A DNA stretch of 10,392 nt from Bradyrhizobium sp. CCH5-F6. GTDB lineage: Bacteria > Pseudomonadota > Alphaproteobacteria > Rhizobiales > Xanthobacteraceae. Position numbers and translations under genes: made by a program. Under the pieces are notes generated by a model that was given only the letters and a program-made list of their open reading frames with translations, had not been told where the DNA came from and made no database searches. Shown in pieces: positions 1 to 7,120 of this stretch. The stretch spans positions 1 through 10,392 of the forward strand of contig NZ_LSIC01000161.1 of the NCBI RefSeq assembly GCF_001556045.1. The letters run 5' to 3'. The first letter of the stretch is position 1. Each line of letters begins with the position of its first letter.

Positions 1-1
1 C

Positions 2-94
2 GGCGGCGTTCACCGCCTCGACGGACAGCTCATGGTCGTCCTCGACGTCGATCGCATCCTCGAGCTCAAGACCGAAGTGCAAATGGCTGCCTGA
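2..94 (+). CDS. cheW: CheW chemotaxis coupling protein, C-terminal 30 residues (partial)
   Basis: The reading frame is open from the left edge and stops at 92-94. It gives a 30-residue tail with the pattern G-G-V-H-R-L-D-G-Q-L-M-V-V-L-D-V-D-R-I-L. This matches the last beta strands and final helix of CheW, where 'G...LMVLDVDRLL' is typical. CheW is the cytoplasmic SH3-like adaptor that links methyl-accepting receptors to the CheA kinase. The 5' part lies outside the window. cheY starts 35 bases downstream on the same strand and cheR follows it, which supports the call, since a 30-residue fragment alone would be weak. The gene before it is probably cheA, but that is inference from usual gene order. 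Confidence 0.8.
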   Translation, partial: GGVHRLDGQLMVVLDVDRILELKTEVQMAA

Positions 95-129
95 GTTCTC
101 ACGGAAGAAATTTTAGCGGGAGATCCAAG

Positions 130-519
130 ATGAAGACGTGTTTGGTTGTTGACGATTCCAGCATCGTACGAAAAGTCGCGCGCCGCATCGTCGAAGCGCT
201 GGGCTTTCAGGTCATCGAGGCCGAAGACGGCGTCGAGGCGCTGGTCCATTGCAAGAAGGCGATGCCGGAAGCGATTCTCCTGGACTGGAACATGCCCGTC
301 ATGGACGGCTTCCAGTTCCTCGGCACCCTGCGCCGCATGCCCGGCGGCGACGAGCCCATGGTCGTGTTCTGCACCACCGAGACCGGTATCGACCACATCA
401 CAAAGGCAATGGGCGGCGGCGCCAACGAATACATCATGAAGCCCTTCGACAAGGACATCGTGATGGCGAAGTTTCAGGAGGTGGGGCTGATCCCGCTGGG
501 TGAAGAGACCGCCGCCTGA
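130..519 (+). CDS. cheY: CheY-type single-domain response regulator
   Basis: This is a 129-residue receiver domain with no output domain, the usual size for CheY. Acidic residues D8 and D9, phospho-acceptor D52 (in LLDWNMPVMDG), switch T82 and K104 (in YIMKPF) are all present, so it should be phosphorylated by CheA and bind the flagellar motor switch. In alphaproteobacteria with several CheYs, one may instead act as a phosphate sink. The ATG at 130 has a GGGAG ribosome site at 118-122, seven bases upstream. It sits between cheW and cheR on the same strand, with 30 bases before cheR, consistent with one chemotaxis operon. It is distinct from the receiver proteins at 1889 and 7517, which lack the compact CheY ends. 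Confidence 0.93.
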   Translation: MKTCLVVDDSSIVRKVARRIVEALGFQVIEAEDGVEALVHCKKAMPEAILLDWNMPVMDGFQFLGTLRRMPGGDEPMVVFCTTETGIDHITKAMGGGANEYIMKPFDKDIVMAKFQEVGLIPLGEETAA

Positions 520-549
520 AACGCGTCCGCTAACTTCAAGAGGTCTTCC

Positions 550-1428
550 GTGAACCCGACCGAGTATGAGTATCTGCGCAAGTTCTTGAAGGATAATTCG
601 GGCCTCGACCTGTCCGCAGACAAGCAATACCTGATTGAAAGCCGCCTGCTGCCGCTCGCCCGCAAGGCGGGACTCTCCAGCATTGCCGAGCTGGTGCAGA
701 AGCTGCAAGCCGGCTCGCGCCAGATGATCACCGACGTGGTCGAAGCCATGACCACCAACGAGACATTCTTCTTCCGCGACAAGGTCCCGTTCGATCATTT
801 CCGCGACCACATCATGCCGGAGATCATCAAGGCGCGCGCCGGCAAGCGCAGCGTGCGCATCTGGTGTGCCGCCGGATCGACCGGCCAGGAGCCCTATTCG
901 CTGGCGATGTGCCTGAAGGAGATGGGCGCGGCGCTCACCGGCTGGCGCGTCGAGATCATTGCGACCGACCTCTCGCAGGAGGTGCTGGAGAAGGCCAAGG
1001 CCGGCGTCTACAGCCAGTTCGAGGTGCAGCGGGGCCTGCCGATCCAGATGCTGGTCAAATATTTCAAGCAGACCGGCGAGACCTGGCAGATCAATCCCGA
1101 ACTGCGCGCGATGATCCAGCACCGGCAGCTCAACCTGCTGCACGATTTCGCCCAGCTCGGCACCTTTGACGTCATCTTCTGCCGCAACGTGCTGATCTAT
1201 TTCGATCAGGACACCAAGATCAACATCTTCAACCGCCTGGCACGCCAGATCGAGCCGGACGGCTTCCTGGTGCTGGGCGCCGCCGAAACCGTGGTCGGAC
1301 TGACCGATACGTTCAGGCCGATTCCGGAGCGGCGCGGCCTCTACAAGCCGAACGACGCGCGTGCGGCGGCCGCCAAGCCGGTTCTTGCCGGTGCGGCGCC
1401 GCGCATGGCTGCCGTCGTGGGACGATAG
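550..1428 (+). CDS. cheR: CheR chemotaxis protein glutamate O-methyltransferase
   Basis: CheR transfers methyl groups from S-adenosylmethionine to glutamates of chemoreceptors, which drives adaptation. The 292-residue protein has the helical N-terminal CheR domain (about 1-70), the conserved TTNETFFFRD segment (68-77), the SAM-binding CAAGSTGQEPYS motif (106-117) and CRNVLIYF (211-218). All are intact. It starts with GTG at 550, with AAGAGG about nine bases upstream. A poorly conserved Ala/Pro/Arg-rich tail of about 20 residues ends the protein; there is no TPR or other fusion. It lies 30 bases after cheY and two bases before the next gene. No cheB methylesterase lies between cheY and cheR, so the opposing enzyme must be encoded elsewhere, possibly upstream of the window. 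Confidence 0.95.
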   Translation: MNPTEYEYLRKFLKDNSGLDLSADKQYLIESRLLPLARKAGLSSIAELVQKLQAGSRQMITDVVEAMTTNETFFFRDKVPFDHFRDHIMPEIIKARAGKRSVRIWCAAGSTGQEPYSLAMCLKEMGAALTGWRVEIIATDLSQEVLEKAKAGVYSQFEVQRGLPIQMLVKYFKQTGETWQINPELRAMIQHRQLNLLHDFAQLGTFDVIFCRNVLIYFDQDTKINIFNRLARQIEPDGFLVLGAAETVVGLTDTFRPIPERRGLYKPNDARAAAAKPVLAGAAPRMAAVVGR

Positions 1429-1430
1429 GC

Positions 1431-1748
1431 ATGGCTGAGGATGGCAAAGGTGCAGAGCGCGTGACGTTCAGCCGCGGTTATGATGTCTGCATCATGGCCA
1501 TCGACGGTACCTGGCGGCGCGATTGCAAGCTCAACGCGATCTCCGACACCGATGCCATTCTCACCGTTGAGGGCTCGATCCAGGGGCTGAACCTGAAAGA
1601 GTTCTTCCTGCTGCTGTCCTCGACGGGCCTCGCCTACCGTCGCTGCGAGCTGGTCCGCGTCAACGGCGCCGAAATGGACATCCAGTTCCTGCGCGGCAAG
1701 AACCGGAAGAAGCGCGGTGCGGCCGGCGGCCATGACGCCGCGGCATGA
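1431..1748 (+). CDS. Small PilZ-like domain protein at end of chemotaxis operon
   Basis: This 105-residue cytoplasmic protein starts only two bases after the cheR stop, so it is almost certainly co-transcribed and perhaps translationally coupled. Its body (about 9-87) reads as a small beta barrel: an RVTFSR start, strand-like stretches, NAISDTDAIL, and a closing strand EMDIQFL. That is the layout of PilZ domains, which bind cyclic di-GMP. The canonical RxxxR and [DN]xSxxG motifs are imperfect. R10 and R15 are spaced RxxxxR, and the second motif reads N35-A-I-S38-D-T-D41. It may therefore bind weakly, not at all, or be a PilZ-fold adaptor. The lysine/arginine-rich tail (GKNRKKR, 89-95) is basic. 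Family assignment is moderate; the operon position suggests a role in motility or chemotaxis. Confidence 0.62.
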   Translation: MAEDGKGAERVTFSRGYDVCIMAIDGTWRRDCKLNAISDTDAILTVEGSIQGLNLKEFFLLLSSTGLAYRRCELVRVNGAEMDIQFLRGKNRKKRGAAGGHDAAA

Positions 1749-1888
1749 TCTGGCCGCAGCTGTCGCCGCCTTTTCCGGCGCATTGCTTCACATTTGCTGA
1801 AAACATCCGAATCAATTGGCCGCAGCAGCTTTACGTGGCTTAAGCGCGAGCCGTGTATCCGTTGACCGTCTCAATCCAGGATACGGCA

Positions 1889-2392
1889 ATGCCCAGAAGT
1901 TCTCTTTCTCCCATCCCGTCCAACCCGTCCGACTCCGCCGAGCGACGTGCGCTTCAGCTCCTGGTGGTCGATGACGACGCCACGCAACGCCACCTGATTA
2001 CGGTCGCTGCCAAGCAGGCTGGCCACGAAGTCACCGTGGCGCCGTCGGTGGCGGACGCGATCGAGAAGCTCCGCGCCGCGCGCTTCGACTGCGTGACGCT
2101 CGATCTCGTGCTGGAGGATGGCGACGGCATCGACGTGCTGCGCGAGATGGCGAGCGCGAAATTTGCAGGCTCCGTGATCGTCATCAGCGGTATGGAGGGC
2201 AAGCGCCGCAGCGCCGCCCGCAGCTTCGCCCGTTCCGTCGGGATCGAGCTCCAAAGTCTGCCGAAGCCGCTGGATCTGGCGGCCCTGCGCATCAGCCTCG
2301 CCAATCTCGGCAAGACCGCCATGGGCCTGCCGGCGATTCACACCTGGGGTGGTGTCGCCACCGACGCGATCGTGGAACGGCACCGCGCCTAA
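1889..2392 (+). CDS. Receiver-only response regulator
   Basis: This is a 167-residue protein with one receiver domain (about 22-140). It has the acidic pair D28/D29, phospho-acceptor D72 (in TLDLVLEDGDG), switch S100 and K126 (in LPKPL), so it should be competent for phosphorylation. A Ser/Pro-rich leader of about 20 residues precedes the domain, and a tail of about 27 residues with no known domain follows. There is no DNA-binding or enzymatic output, so it probably works by protein contact or as a phosphorelay intermediate. I chose ATG 1889 because AGGA at 1878-1881 sits seven bases upstream; the frame also extends back to a GTG at 1853 without a good ribosome site. It lies 140 bases after the PilZ-like gene and may have its own promoter. 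No kinase is adjacent. Confidence 0.83.
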   Translation: MPRSSLSPIPSNPSDSAERRALQLLVVDDDATQRHLITVAAKQAGHEVTVAPSVADAIEKLRAARFDCVTLDLVLEDGDGIDVLREMASAKFAGSVIVISGMEGKRRSAARSFARSVGIELQSLPKPLDLAALRISLANLGKTAMGLPAIHTWGGVATDAIVERHRA

Positions 2393-2412
2393 AGCGCGGA
2401 GCTGCCACGCGA

Positions 2413-2644
2413 TCAGACGCGGTCGGCCGCCGCGTTGCCGAATTCCGACAGGCGACGCGGTGGCATGACGGGCGTGACGTCAACGAGCAGGAACACGTCT
2501 GCGGAACCCCAGGGATCGCTGCCTTGTCCTTGATCCATGGCTGCGGCGATCCGGCGCATGCTGGTCTCCATCCCTGCGATCAGCGAGCGAATGTCCGCCG
2601 CAATCAGCTCGCGGATCTCGACTTCGGTCGGCCAAATTCAGCAT
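2413..2644 (-). pseudogene. Short minus-strand gene, apparently frameshifted just after its start
   Basis: The minus-strand frame from 2637 down to the stop at 2413-2415 is open for 74 codons. It reads as a plausible soluble protein, beginning IWPTEVEIRELIAADIRSLI and containing SADVFLLVDVTPVMPPRR. About 57 of 74 third positions are G or C, as in neighbouring genes. It has no good start: the codon before it (2640-2638) is TGA and the first in-frame ATG is at 2571. However, an ATG at 2644-2642, preceded at about seven bases by GGAG, lies in the next frame. Removing one T from the TTT at 2636-2634 would join them, giving MLNWPTEVEIRELI. It could be a recent frameshift, a sequencing error or a chance frame. 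I do not recognise the protein family. Confidence 0.45.
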
Positions 2645-2749
2645 GGATATTCTCCGTCCCCCGCAATTAGGCGCCATGCCGCGACTTGTGCGCTAAGTCC
2701 ATGTCCCGTACAAATGCAGGTGGGCCGAATCCGCGCCGAACGTCATAAG

Positions 2750-2782
2750 GGTTGGCGTGGACGCGAGTCCTTCATGCCAACC
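2750..2782 (+). promoter_or_regulatory. Leader hairpin just before the FixJ-like gene
   Basis: GGTTGGC (2750-2756) pairs with GCCAACC (2776-2782). Inside it, GGAC (2759-2762) pairs with GTCC (2767-2770) around a GCGA loop, which is a GNRA tetraloop. The two stems are separated by a small asymmetric internal loop. The structure ends 11 bases before the chosen ATG at 2794. It could affect translation of the regulator or serve as an operator in DNA; its function is unknown. Confidence 0.4.
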
Positions 2783-2793
2783 GGATGTGGCAC

Positions 2794-3429
2794 ATGGCCG
2801 AACAAAGCTCTCGCGGTGAAATCTTCGTGGTCGACGACGACCCTGCCGTTCGCGACACCTTGTCGATGGTGTTGAAGGCGGCGGGCTATGACGTGATCTG
2901 CTTCGCCGACGGTGCAGCGCTGCTCTCCGTCGCGCGGAACCGTACACCTGCTGCGATCCTGCTCGACGTGAATATTCCCGGAAAGTCGGGCCTCGATATC
3001 CTGAAGGAGTTGCACGGCGAGGACTATCCCGCGCCGATCTTCATGATCTCAGGGCAAGGCGACATCGCGATGGCGGTGGGGGCGATCAAGAGCGGCGCGC
3101 TCGACTTCATCGAGAAGCCGTTCCGCGGCAGCGAGATCGTCGGCCGGCTCGACGAGGCGATCGGCGCCTATGCACGCCGGCAGGCGGAGAACGCGTCGCC
3201 GAAATTCGGCTCGCTGCATTTCCCCGGACGCGAGCCGTTGACGCGCAGGGAACGCGAAGTACTGGAGCAGTTCGCCTCCGGCGCATCCAACAAGGAAGCC
3301 GGCCGCACGCTCGGCATCAGCCCGCGCACCATCGAGGATCACCGCGCCAACATCATGAAGAAGCTCGGCGCGCGAAATGCCGCCGATCTGATTCGCATCG
3401 TGATGACCGCGGCCCAGCGGGCGTCCTAA
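2794..3429 (+). CDS. FixJ-family response regulator (receiver plus LuxR-type helix-turn-helix)
   Basis: This 211-residue transcription factor has a receiver domain (about 8-125) with D14-D16, phospho-acceptor D58 (in LLDVNIPGKSG), switch S86 and K108 (in FIEKPF). A short linker leads to a LuxR-type DNA-binding domain (about 147-205). That domain contains LTRREREVLEQFASG and the recognition-helix region SPRTIEDHRANIMKKLG. Length and layout match the FixJ/TodR family (FixJ is about 205 residues). The start is uncertain: the frame continues to an ATG at 2785 and a TTG at 2752. I chose 2794 because the resulting N-terminus (MAEQSSRGEIFVVDDD) fits FixJ relatives. No FixL-like kinase is adjacent on this strand. 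Rhizobia have many FixJ paralogues, so I give no gene symbol. Confidence 0.88.
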   Translation: MAEQSSRGEIFVVDDDPAVRDTLSMVLKAAGYDVICFADGAALLSVARNRTPAAILLDVNIPGKSGLDILKELHGEDYPAPIFMISGQGDIAMAVGAIKSGALDFIEKPFRGSEIVGRLDEAIGAYARRQAENASPKFGSLHFPGREPLTRREREVLEQFASGASNKEAGRTLGISPRTIEDHRANIMKKLGARNAADLIRIVMTAAQRAS

Positions 3430-3438
3430 GAAACTGTT

Positions 3439-3514
3439 GTAGCCCGGGCGAGCGAAGCGATACTCGGGAACGCTCTCGCAGAGTCCCGGATGTCGCTGCG
3501 CTCATCCGGGCTAC
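3439..3514. repeat. Long imperfect inverted repeat between convergent genes, likely bidirectional terminator
   Basis: The left arm 3439-3469 begins GTAGCCCGGGCGAGCGAAGC and the right arm 3484-3514 ends CATCCGGGCTAC. The reverse complement of the right arm differs from the left at only a few positions over 31 bases, leaving a spacer of about 14 bases. From memory, 'GTAGCCCGGATGAGCG...' units are a dispersed repeat family in Bradyrhizobium and Rhodopseudomonas. It occupies nearly all of the gap between the FixJ-like gene (stop 3429) and the hybrid kinase (stop 3521, opposite strand), so a strong RNA hairpin in either transcript could end transcription. Confidence 0.82.
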
Positions 3515-3520
3515 GGCTCT

Positions 3521-6500
3521 TCAATTGCTCAGCGCCTTGCGGATGATCCGCGCCAGGTCCGATTTGCGATAGGGCTTTGCGAGCAGCAGAACGCCCGAAT
3601 CCAGCCGGCCGTGATGGATGATCGCGTTCTCGGTATAGCCGGACGTGTAGACCACCTTGAGATCGGGACGTGTCTTCTGAAGCTCGTCGGCGAGCTGCCG
3701 GCCGTTCATCTTGCCGGGCATGATGACGTCGGTGAACAGAAGGTCGAAGCGCTCTCCGGCGGCGACGATCGCGAGCGCCTCCGCGGCGTTCGCCGCCTGC
3801 AAGGTGACGTAACCCAGCGAATGCAGTTGCGCCAGCACGTAGTCCCGCACCAGCTGGTCGTCCTCGACGACGAGGATCGTCTCGTGTCCGCCCTCGATGG
3901 TCGCCGCCGTCACGCCCTCGCCGACCGCGGTCGGCGTCTTGCCGGGCGGCAGATACATCTTGATCGTGGTGCCGTGGCCCTCCTCGCTGTAGATCCTGAT
4001 GTGACCCGCGGACTGCTTGATGAAGCCGTAGACCATCGAAAGCCCGAGCCCGGTGCCCTTGCCCGGTCCCTTCGAGGTGAAGAAGGGGTCGAAAACCCTG
4101 GCCAGCATGTGCGCGGGAATGCCGGTGCCGGTGTCACTCACGGCAATCAGCACGTAGTGCCCCGGCGGCACGTCGTTCACGCTGGCATAGACCTCGTCGA
4201 GATAGGCGGCGCCGGTTTCCAGGATCAGCTTCCCGCCGCCCGGCATGGCGTCGCGAGCGTTGAGCGCGAGGTTGAGGATCGCGGTGGTGAGCTGGTTGGG
4301 ATCGACGATCGCGACGCAGTTCTCGTCCTCGAACACCGATTCGATCTGGATCTGCTCGCCCAGCGTCGGCCGCAACAGTTTCGCGGTGTCGACGATCAGC
4401 GAGTTGATGTCGATCTCGCGCGGCTGGAGCGGCTGCTTGCGCGCGAAGGCGAGCAGGTGCTGGGTCAGATCGGCGCCCCGCGCGGCGGCCTCGTCGATCA
4501 TCTTCGTGATGGCCGCGAGCTGCGGTTCCTTCGCGACCGCTTCCGCGAGAATCTCGATCGTCCCGGTGATGACGGTCAGAATGTTGTTGAAGTCATGCGC
4601 CACGCCGCCCGTAAGCTGGCCGACGGCCTCCATTTTGTCGGCATGGCGGATGCGCTCCTCGGCCGCGATCTTGTCGGTGAGGTCGCGGCAGAAGACGTTG
4701 AACAGCAGGCCTTCGCGGCGCTTCAGCGCGGTGACGCTCAGCTCGGCCGAGAACTCCTTGCCGTCGCGGCGGCGGCACAACAGCTCGCGGCGGCGCTTGA
4801 ACGCCTTGCCGTCCTCGTTTTCGAGGAAGCGCTTCATGCCGGCCCTCACCCTGTCACGTTCGCTCTCGGCGACGATCAGGTCGATCGTGCTCTTGCCGAG
4901 CACCTCGTCTCGCCGCCAGCCGAAGAGCTGCTCGGCCTGCGAGTTCCAGTTCAGGATGCAGCCGGTCTCGTCGGTCTGGACGAAGGCGTCGAGCGAGGTC
5001 TCGACGATGTTGCGGGCGAGCCGTTCGCTTTCGCGCAGCGATTCCTGTGCGAGCCGAGCCTCCGTCATGTCGCGCCCGACGAAGAAGAAGCGCTGCGCCG
5101 GCCCTGACCAGCTGCCGAGCCAGGACAGCCAGACCGCGTGACCGTTCTTGTGGAAGCAGCGGGTGTCGGCGACCTTGATGCGCTCGCCCTGACGCATCGC
5201 GCGCATCTCGGCGCGGGACTGCTCCAGATGCTCGGGATGAATGAAGTCGGCGCCGCTGCGGCCGATCATCTCGTCCGGCCGGTAGCCGAGAATGATTTCG
5301 CTGCTCGGGCTGACCTGCGCGACATGGCCCCGCGCATCCATGATCATGATCAGATCCTGCGATGTCTCGAAGATCTGCCGCCGCTCCTCGAGCTGCTGCT
5401 GCAGTGCCCGCTCCGCGCGCCGCGCCTCGGTCAGGCAGCGCGCGCTTCCGGAGGCGCCGATGATCTCGCCCGAGGGTCCCCTGATCGGCGACAGGCTCAA
5501 CGAAATCTCGACGGGCGTGCCGTCCTTGCGCAGGCGCACCGTCTCGAAGCGTTCGATCGGCTCGCCGCGCGCGATCCGCCGCAGATAGTCCTTGCCATGC
5601 TCGCGGCGGTCGGGCGGCACGATGATCGACGTGGGCTTGCCGATCGCCTCATCTGCCGAATAGCCGTACAGCCGCTCGGCGGCGGGATTCCAGCCCGTGA
5701 TGACGGCATCGAGCGTTTGCATCACGATCGCATCGTCGGACGATTCCACTGCGGCACTGAACAGGCTCTCGCGGGCCGCGTGATGGCTTCGTGCGGCCTC
5801 GGTGCGGCGATGCTCCCCGATCTCGCGTTCGAGCGCGGCGGTTTTCGCCTGCGTCTCTTCCACCATCCGGGCAAACGCCCGCGCCAGCACGCCGGTCTCC
5901 CCAATGGCATCGACGGGTATCTCCGCGGGGCGCCCGTTGCCGATCGCCTCCACCGCCCGGGTCAAACGGACGATCGGTTGCGTCAACGAGCGCGCCAGCA
6001 GAACCGCAAGTGCAGCAGCGGTCAGGATGGCAAGCAAGCCGACGACCAGGGACGACCTTTGAATCGCCGCCGGCACGACGCCGAACACCGGTGCTGGTAT
6101 GGTCTCGATGATGGCGACCCATTCCTTGCCCACGAGCCGCGCGGGCGCGATCGCCGCCCCGCTCGGCCGGCCGGACTCGTCCGTCATGAGCCGAGTCGAT
6201 ACATCCGACGTGCCGGTCAGAGCAGAGAAGTACGGAAAATCATCGCGCCAGTTGGTGGGATGACCGCGCAGTGAGCCGAATTCCCGGGTGCGATCGGGAT
6301 GGACGAGATAGTCGCCGCGCGAGTTCACGACGTAGATATCTCCTCCCGAGGTGGTCGTCGAGCGGACCTGATCGAGGGCCGGGCGCATGTCGACATTGGC
6401 GACGATGATGCCGAAAGGCTTGCCGTCCTGCGTGAACAGCGGCATCGCGACGCGCAGGGTCGGAACGTGAAGAGCCGTGGTGCCTCCCCGGCGCGTGGCG

Positions 6501-7120
6501 AGATCGACGGGCGACACATAGATTTCGCCCGGCCCGAGCCGGATCGCTTCCTGAAAGTAGGCGCGGTCGCCCTTGCGCTCCAGTTCTCCGTCCGGGGCGA
6601 TCCGTGCGGTTCCGCCCGGTCCGGAGCGATCGACGCGGACCAGTTCGCGCTGGTCGTTATCGACACCGATGATCCGGAACTGACCATAGATGGGCTTGGC
6701 GTCGATCTCGGCTGCGAGCCGCGTCGCGATACGCTCGCGCCAGGTTTGCTCCGAGACGCCGTCAATGGGGTCGATTCCTCCACCGGTGTGAGCGCGGATG
6801 AGGCCATTGATTGCTGCTGCGGCGCGATAGCCGATCAGATCGCCGCGCACTCCGGCAACGTAGGATTCGAGATTGGTCGCCAGCAGGCGCGACTGGGCTT
6901 CCACCCGCTCCAGGACCCGCGGAATGACGGCCTGTGTGGTGTTGCGATAGCCAAGCCATCCGACTGCGGCCACGGTGACCGCCACCAGCAGGATCATCGC
7001 GATGGCCAGTCGCGTTGCCAGCGTCGTTGCGGGCCTCATGGGGATGTTGGCTGCGGTATCGCTGCGCCAGGTCTGGTTTGGAGCAGAGGGGGCGCTGTCA
7101 TCGGTAGCCGGAGCGGACAT
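3521..7120 (-). CDS. Membrane hybrid histidine kinase: Cache - HAMP - 3x PAS - HisKA/HATPase - receiver
   Basis: This is a 1199-residue inner-membrane sensor kinase. Membrane segments lie at about 36-57 and 354-377. Between them is a periplasmic domain of about 290 residues that looks like a double Cache sensor (DRAYFQEAIRLGPGEIYVSP, then LRVAMPLF and FGIIVANVDM). A HAMP linker follows (about 378-430), then a short helical stretch and three PAS domains (about 452-566, 582-688, 700-815). The HisKA domain carries H842 in GGVAHDFNN. The ATPase has N954 (LNLALNARDAMP), DTGTG (996-1000) and GKGTGLGLS (1020-1028). A C-terminal receiver (about 1081-1197) has D1087/D1088, D1131 and K1182. All catalytic residues are present. 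The ATG at 7120 has GGAGGGG at 7131-7125. It overlaps the upstream response regulator by 23 bases. The ligand cannot be named. Confidence 0.93.
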   Translation of the reverse strand: MSAPATDDSAPSAPNQTWRSDTAANIPMRPATTLATRLAIAMILLVAVTVAAVGWLGYRNTTQAVIPRVLERVEAQSRLLATNLESYVAGVRGDLIGYRAAAAINGLIRAHTGGGIDPIDGVSEQTWRERIATRLAAEIDAKPIYGQFRIIGVDNDQRELVRVDRSGPGGTARIAPDGELERKGDRAYFQEAIRLGPGEIYVSPVDLATRRGGTTALHVPTLRVAMPLFTQDGKPFGIIVANVDMRPALDQVRSTTTSGGDIYVVNSRGDYLVHPDRTREFGSLRGHPTNWRDDFPYFSALTGTSDVSTRLMTDESGRPSGAAIAPARLVGKEWVAIIETIPAPVFGVVPAAIQRSSLVVGLLAILTAAALAVLLARSLTQPIVRLTRAVEAIGNGRPAEIPVDAIGETGVLARAFARMVEETQAKTAALEREIGEHRRTEAARSHHAARESLFSAAVESSDDAIVMQTLDAVITGWNPAAERLYGYSADEAIGKPTSIIVPPDRREHGKDYLRRIARGEPIERFETVRLRKDGTPVEISLSLSPIRGPSGEIIGASGSARCLTEARRAERALQQQLEERRQIFETSQDLIMIMDARGHVAQVSPSSEIILGYRPDEMIGRSGADFIHPEHLEQSRAEMRAMRQGERIKVADTRCFHKNGHAVWLSWLGSWSGPAQRFFFVGRDMTEARLAQESLRESERLARNIVETSLDAFVQTDETGCILNWNSQAEQLFGWRRDEVLGKSTIDLIVAESERDRVRAGMKRFLENEDGKAFKRRRELLCRRRDGKEFSAELSVTALKRREGLLFNVFCRDLTDKIAAEERIRHADKMEAVGQLTGGVAHDFNNILTVITGTIEILAEAVAKEPQLAAITKMIDEAAARGADLTQHLLAFARKQPLQPREIDINSLIVDTAKLLRPTLGEQIQIESVFEDENCVAIVDPNQLTTAILNLALNARDAMPGGGKLILETGAAYLDEVYASVNDVPPGHYVLIAVSDTGTGIPAHMLARVFDPFFTSKGPGKGTGLGLSMVYGFIKQSAGHIRIYSEEGHGTTIKMYLPPGKTPTAVGEGVTAATIEGGHETILVVEDDQLVRDYVLAQLHSLGYVTLQAANAAEALAIVAAGERFDLLFTDVIMPGKMNGRQLADELQKTRPDLKVVYTSGYTENAIIHHGRLDSGVLLLAKPYRKSDLARIIRKALSN

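Noticed and set aside
10..1143. 377-codon minus-strand open frame
   Set aside because: Antisense to cheW, cheY and cheR and without domain signals.
1764..1780. Hairpin CGCCG-N7-CGGCG as terminator of the chemotaxis operon
   Set aside because: Only five base pairs and no T-run; common by chance at this GC content.
1853..1888. GTG start 36 bases earlier for the receiver-only protein
   Set aside because: ATG 1889 has AGGA at correct spacing and the extra 12 residues look non-coding.
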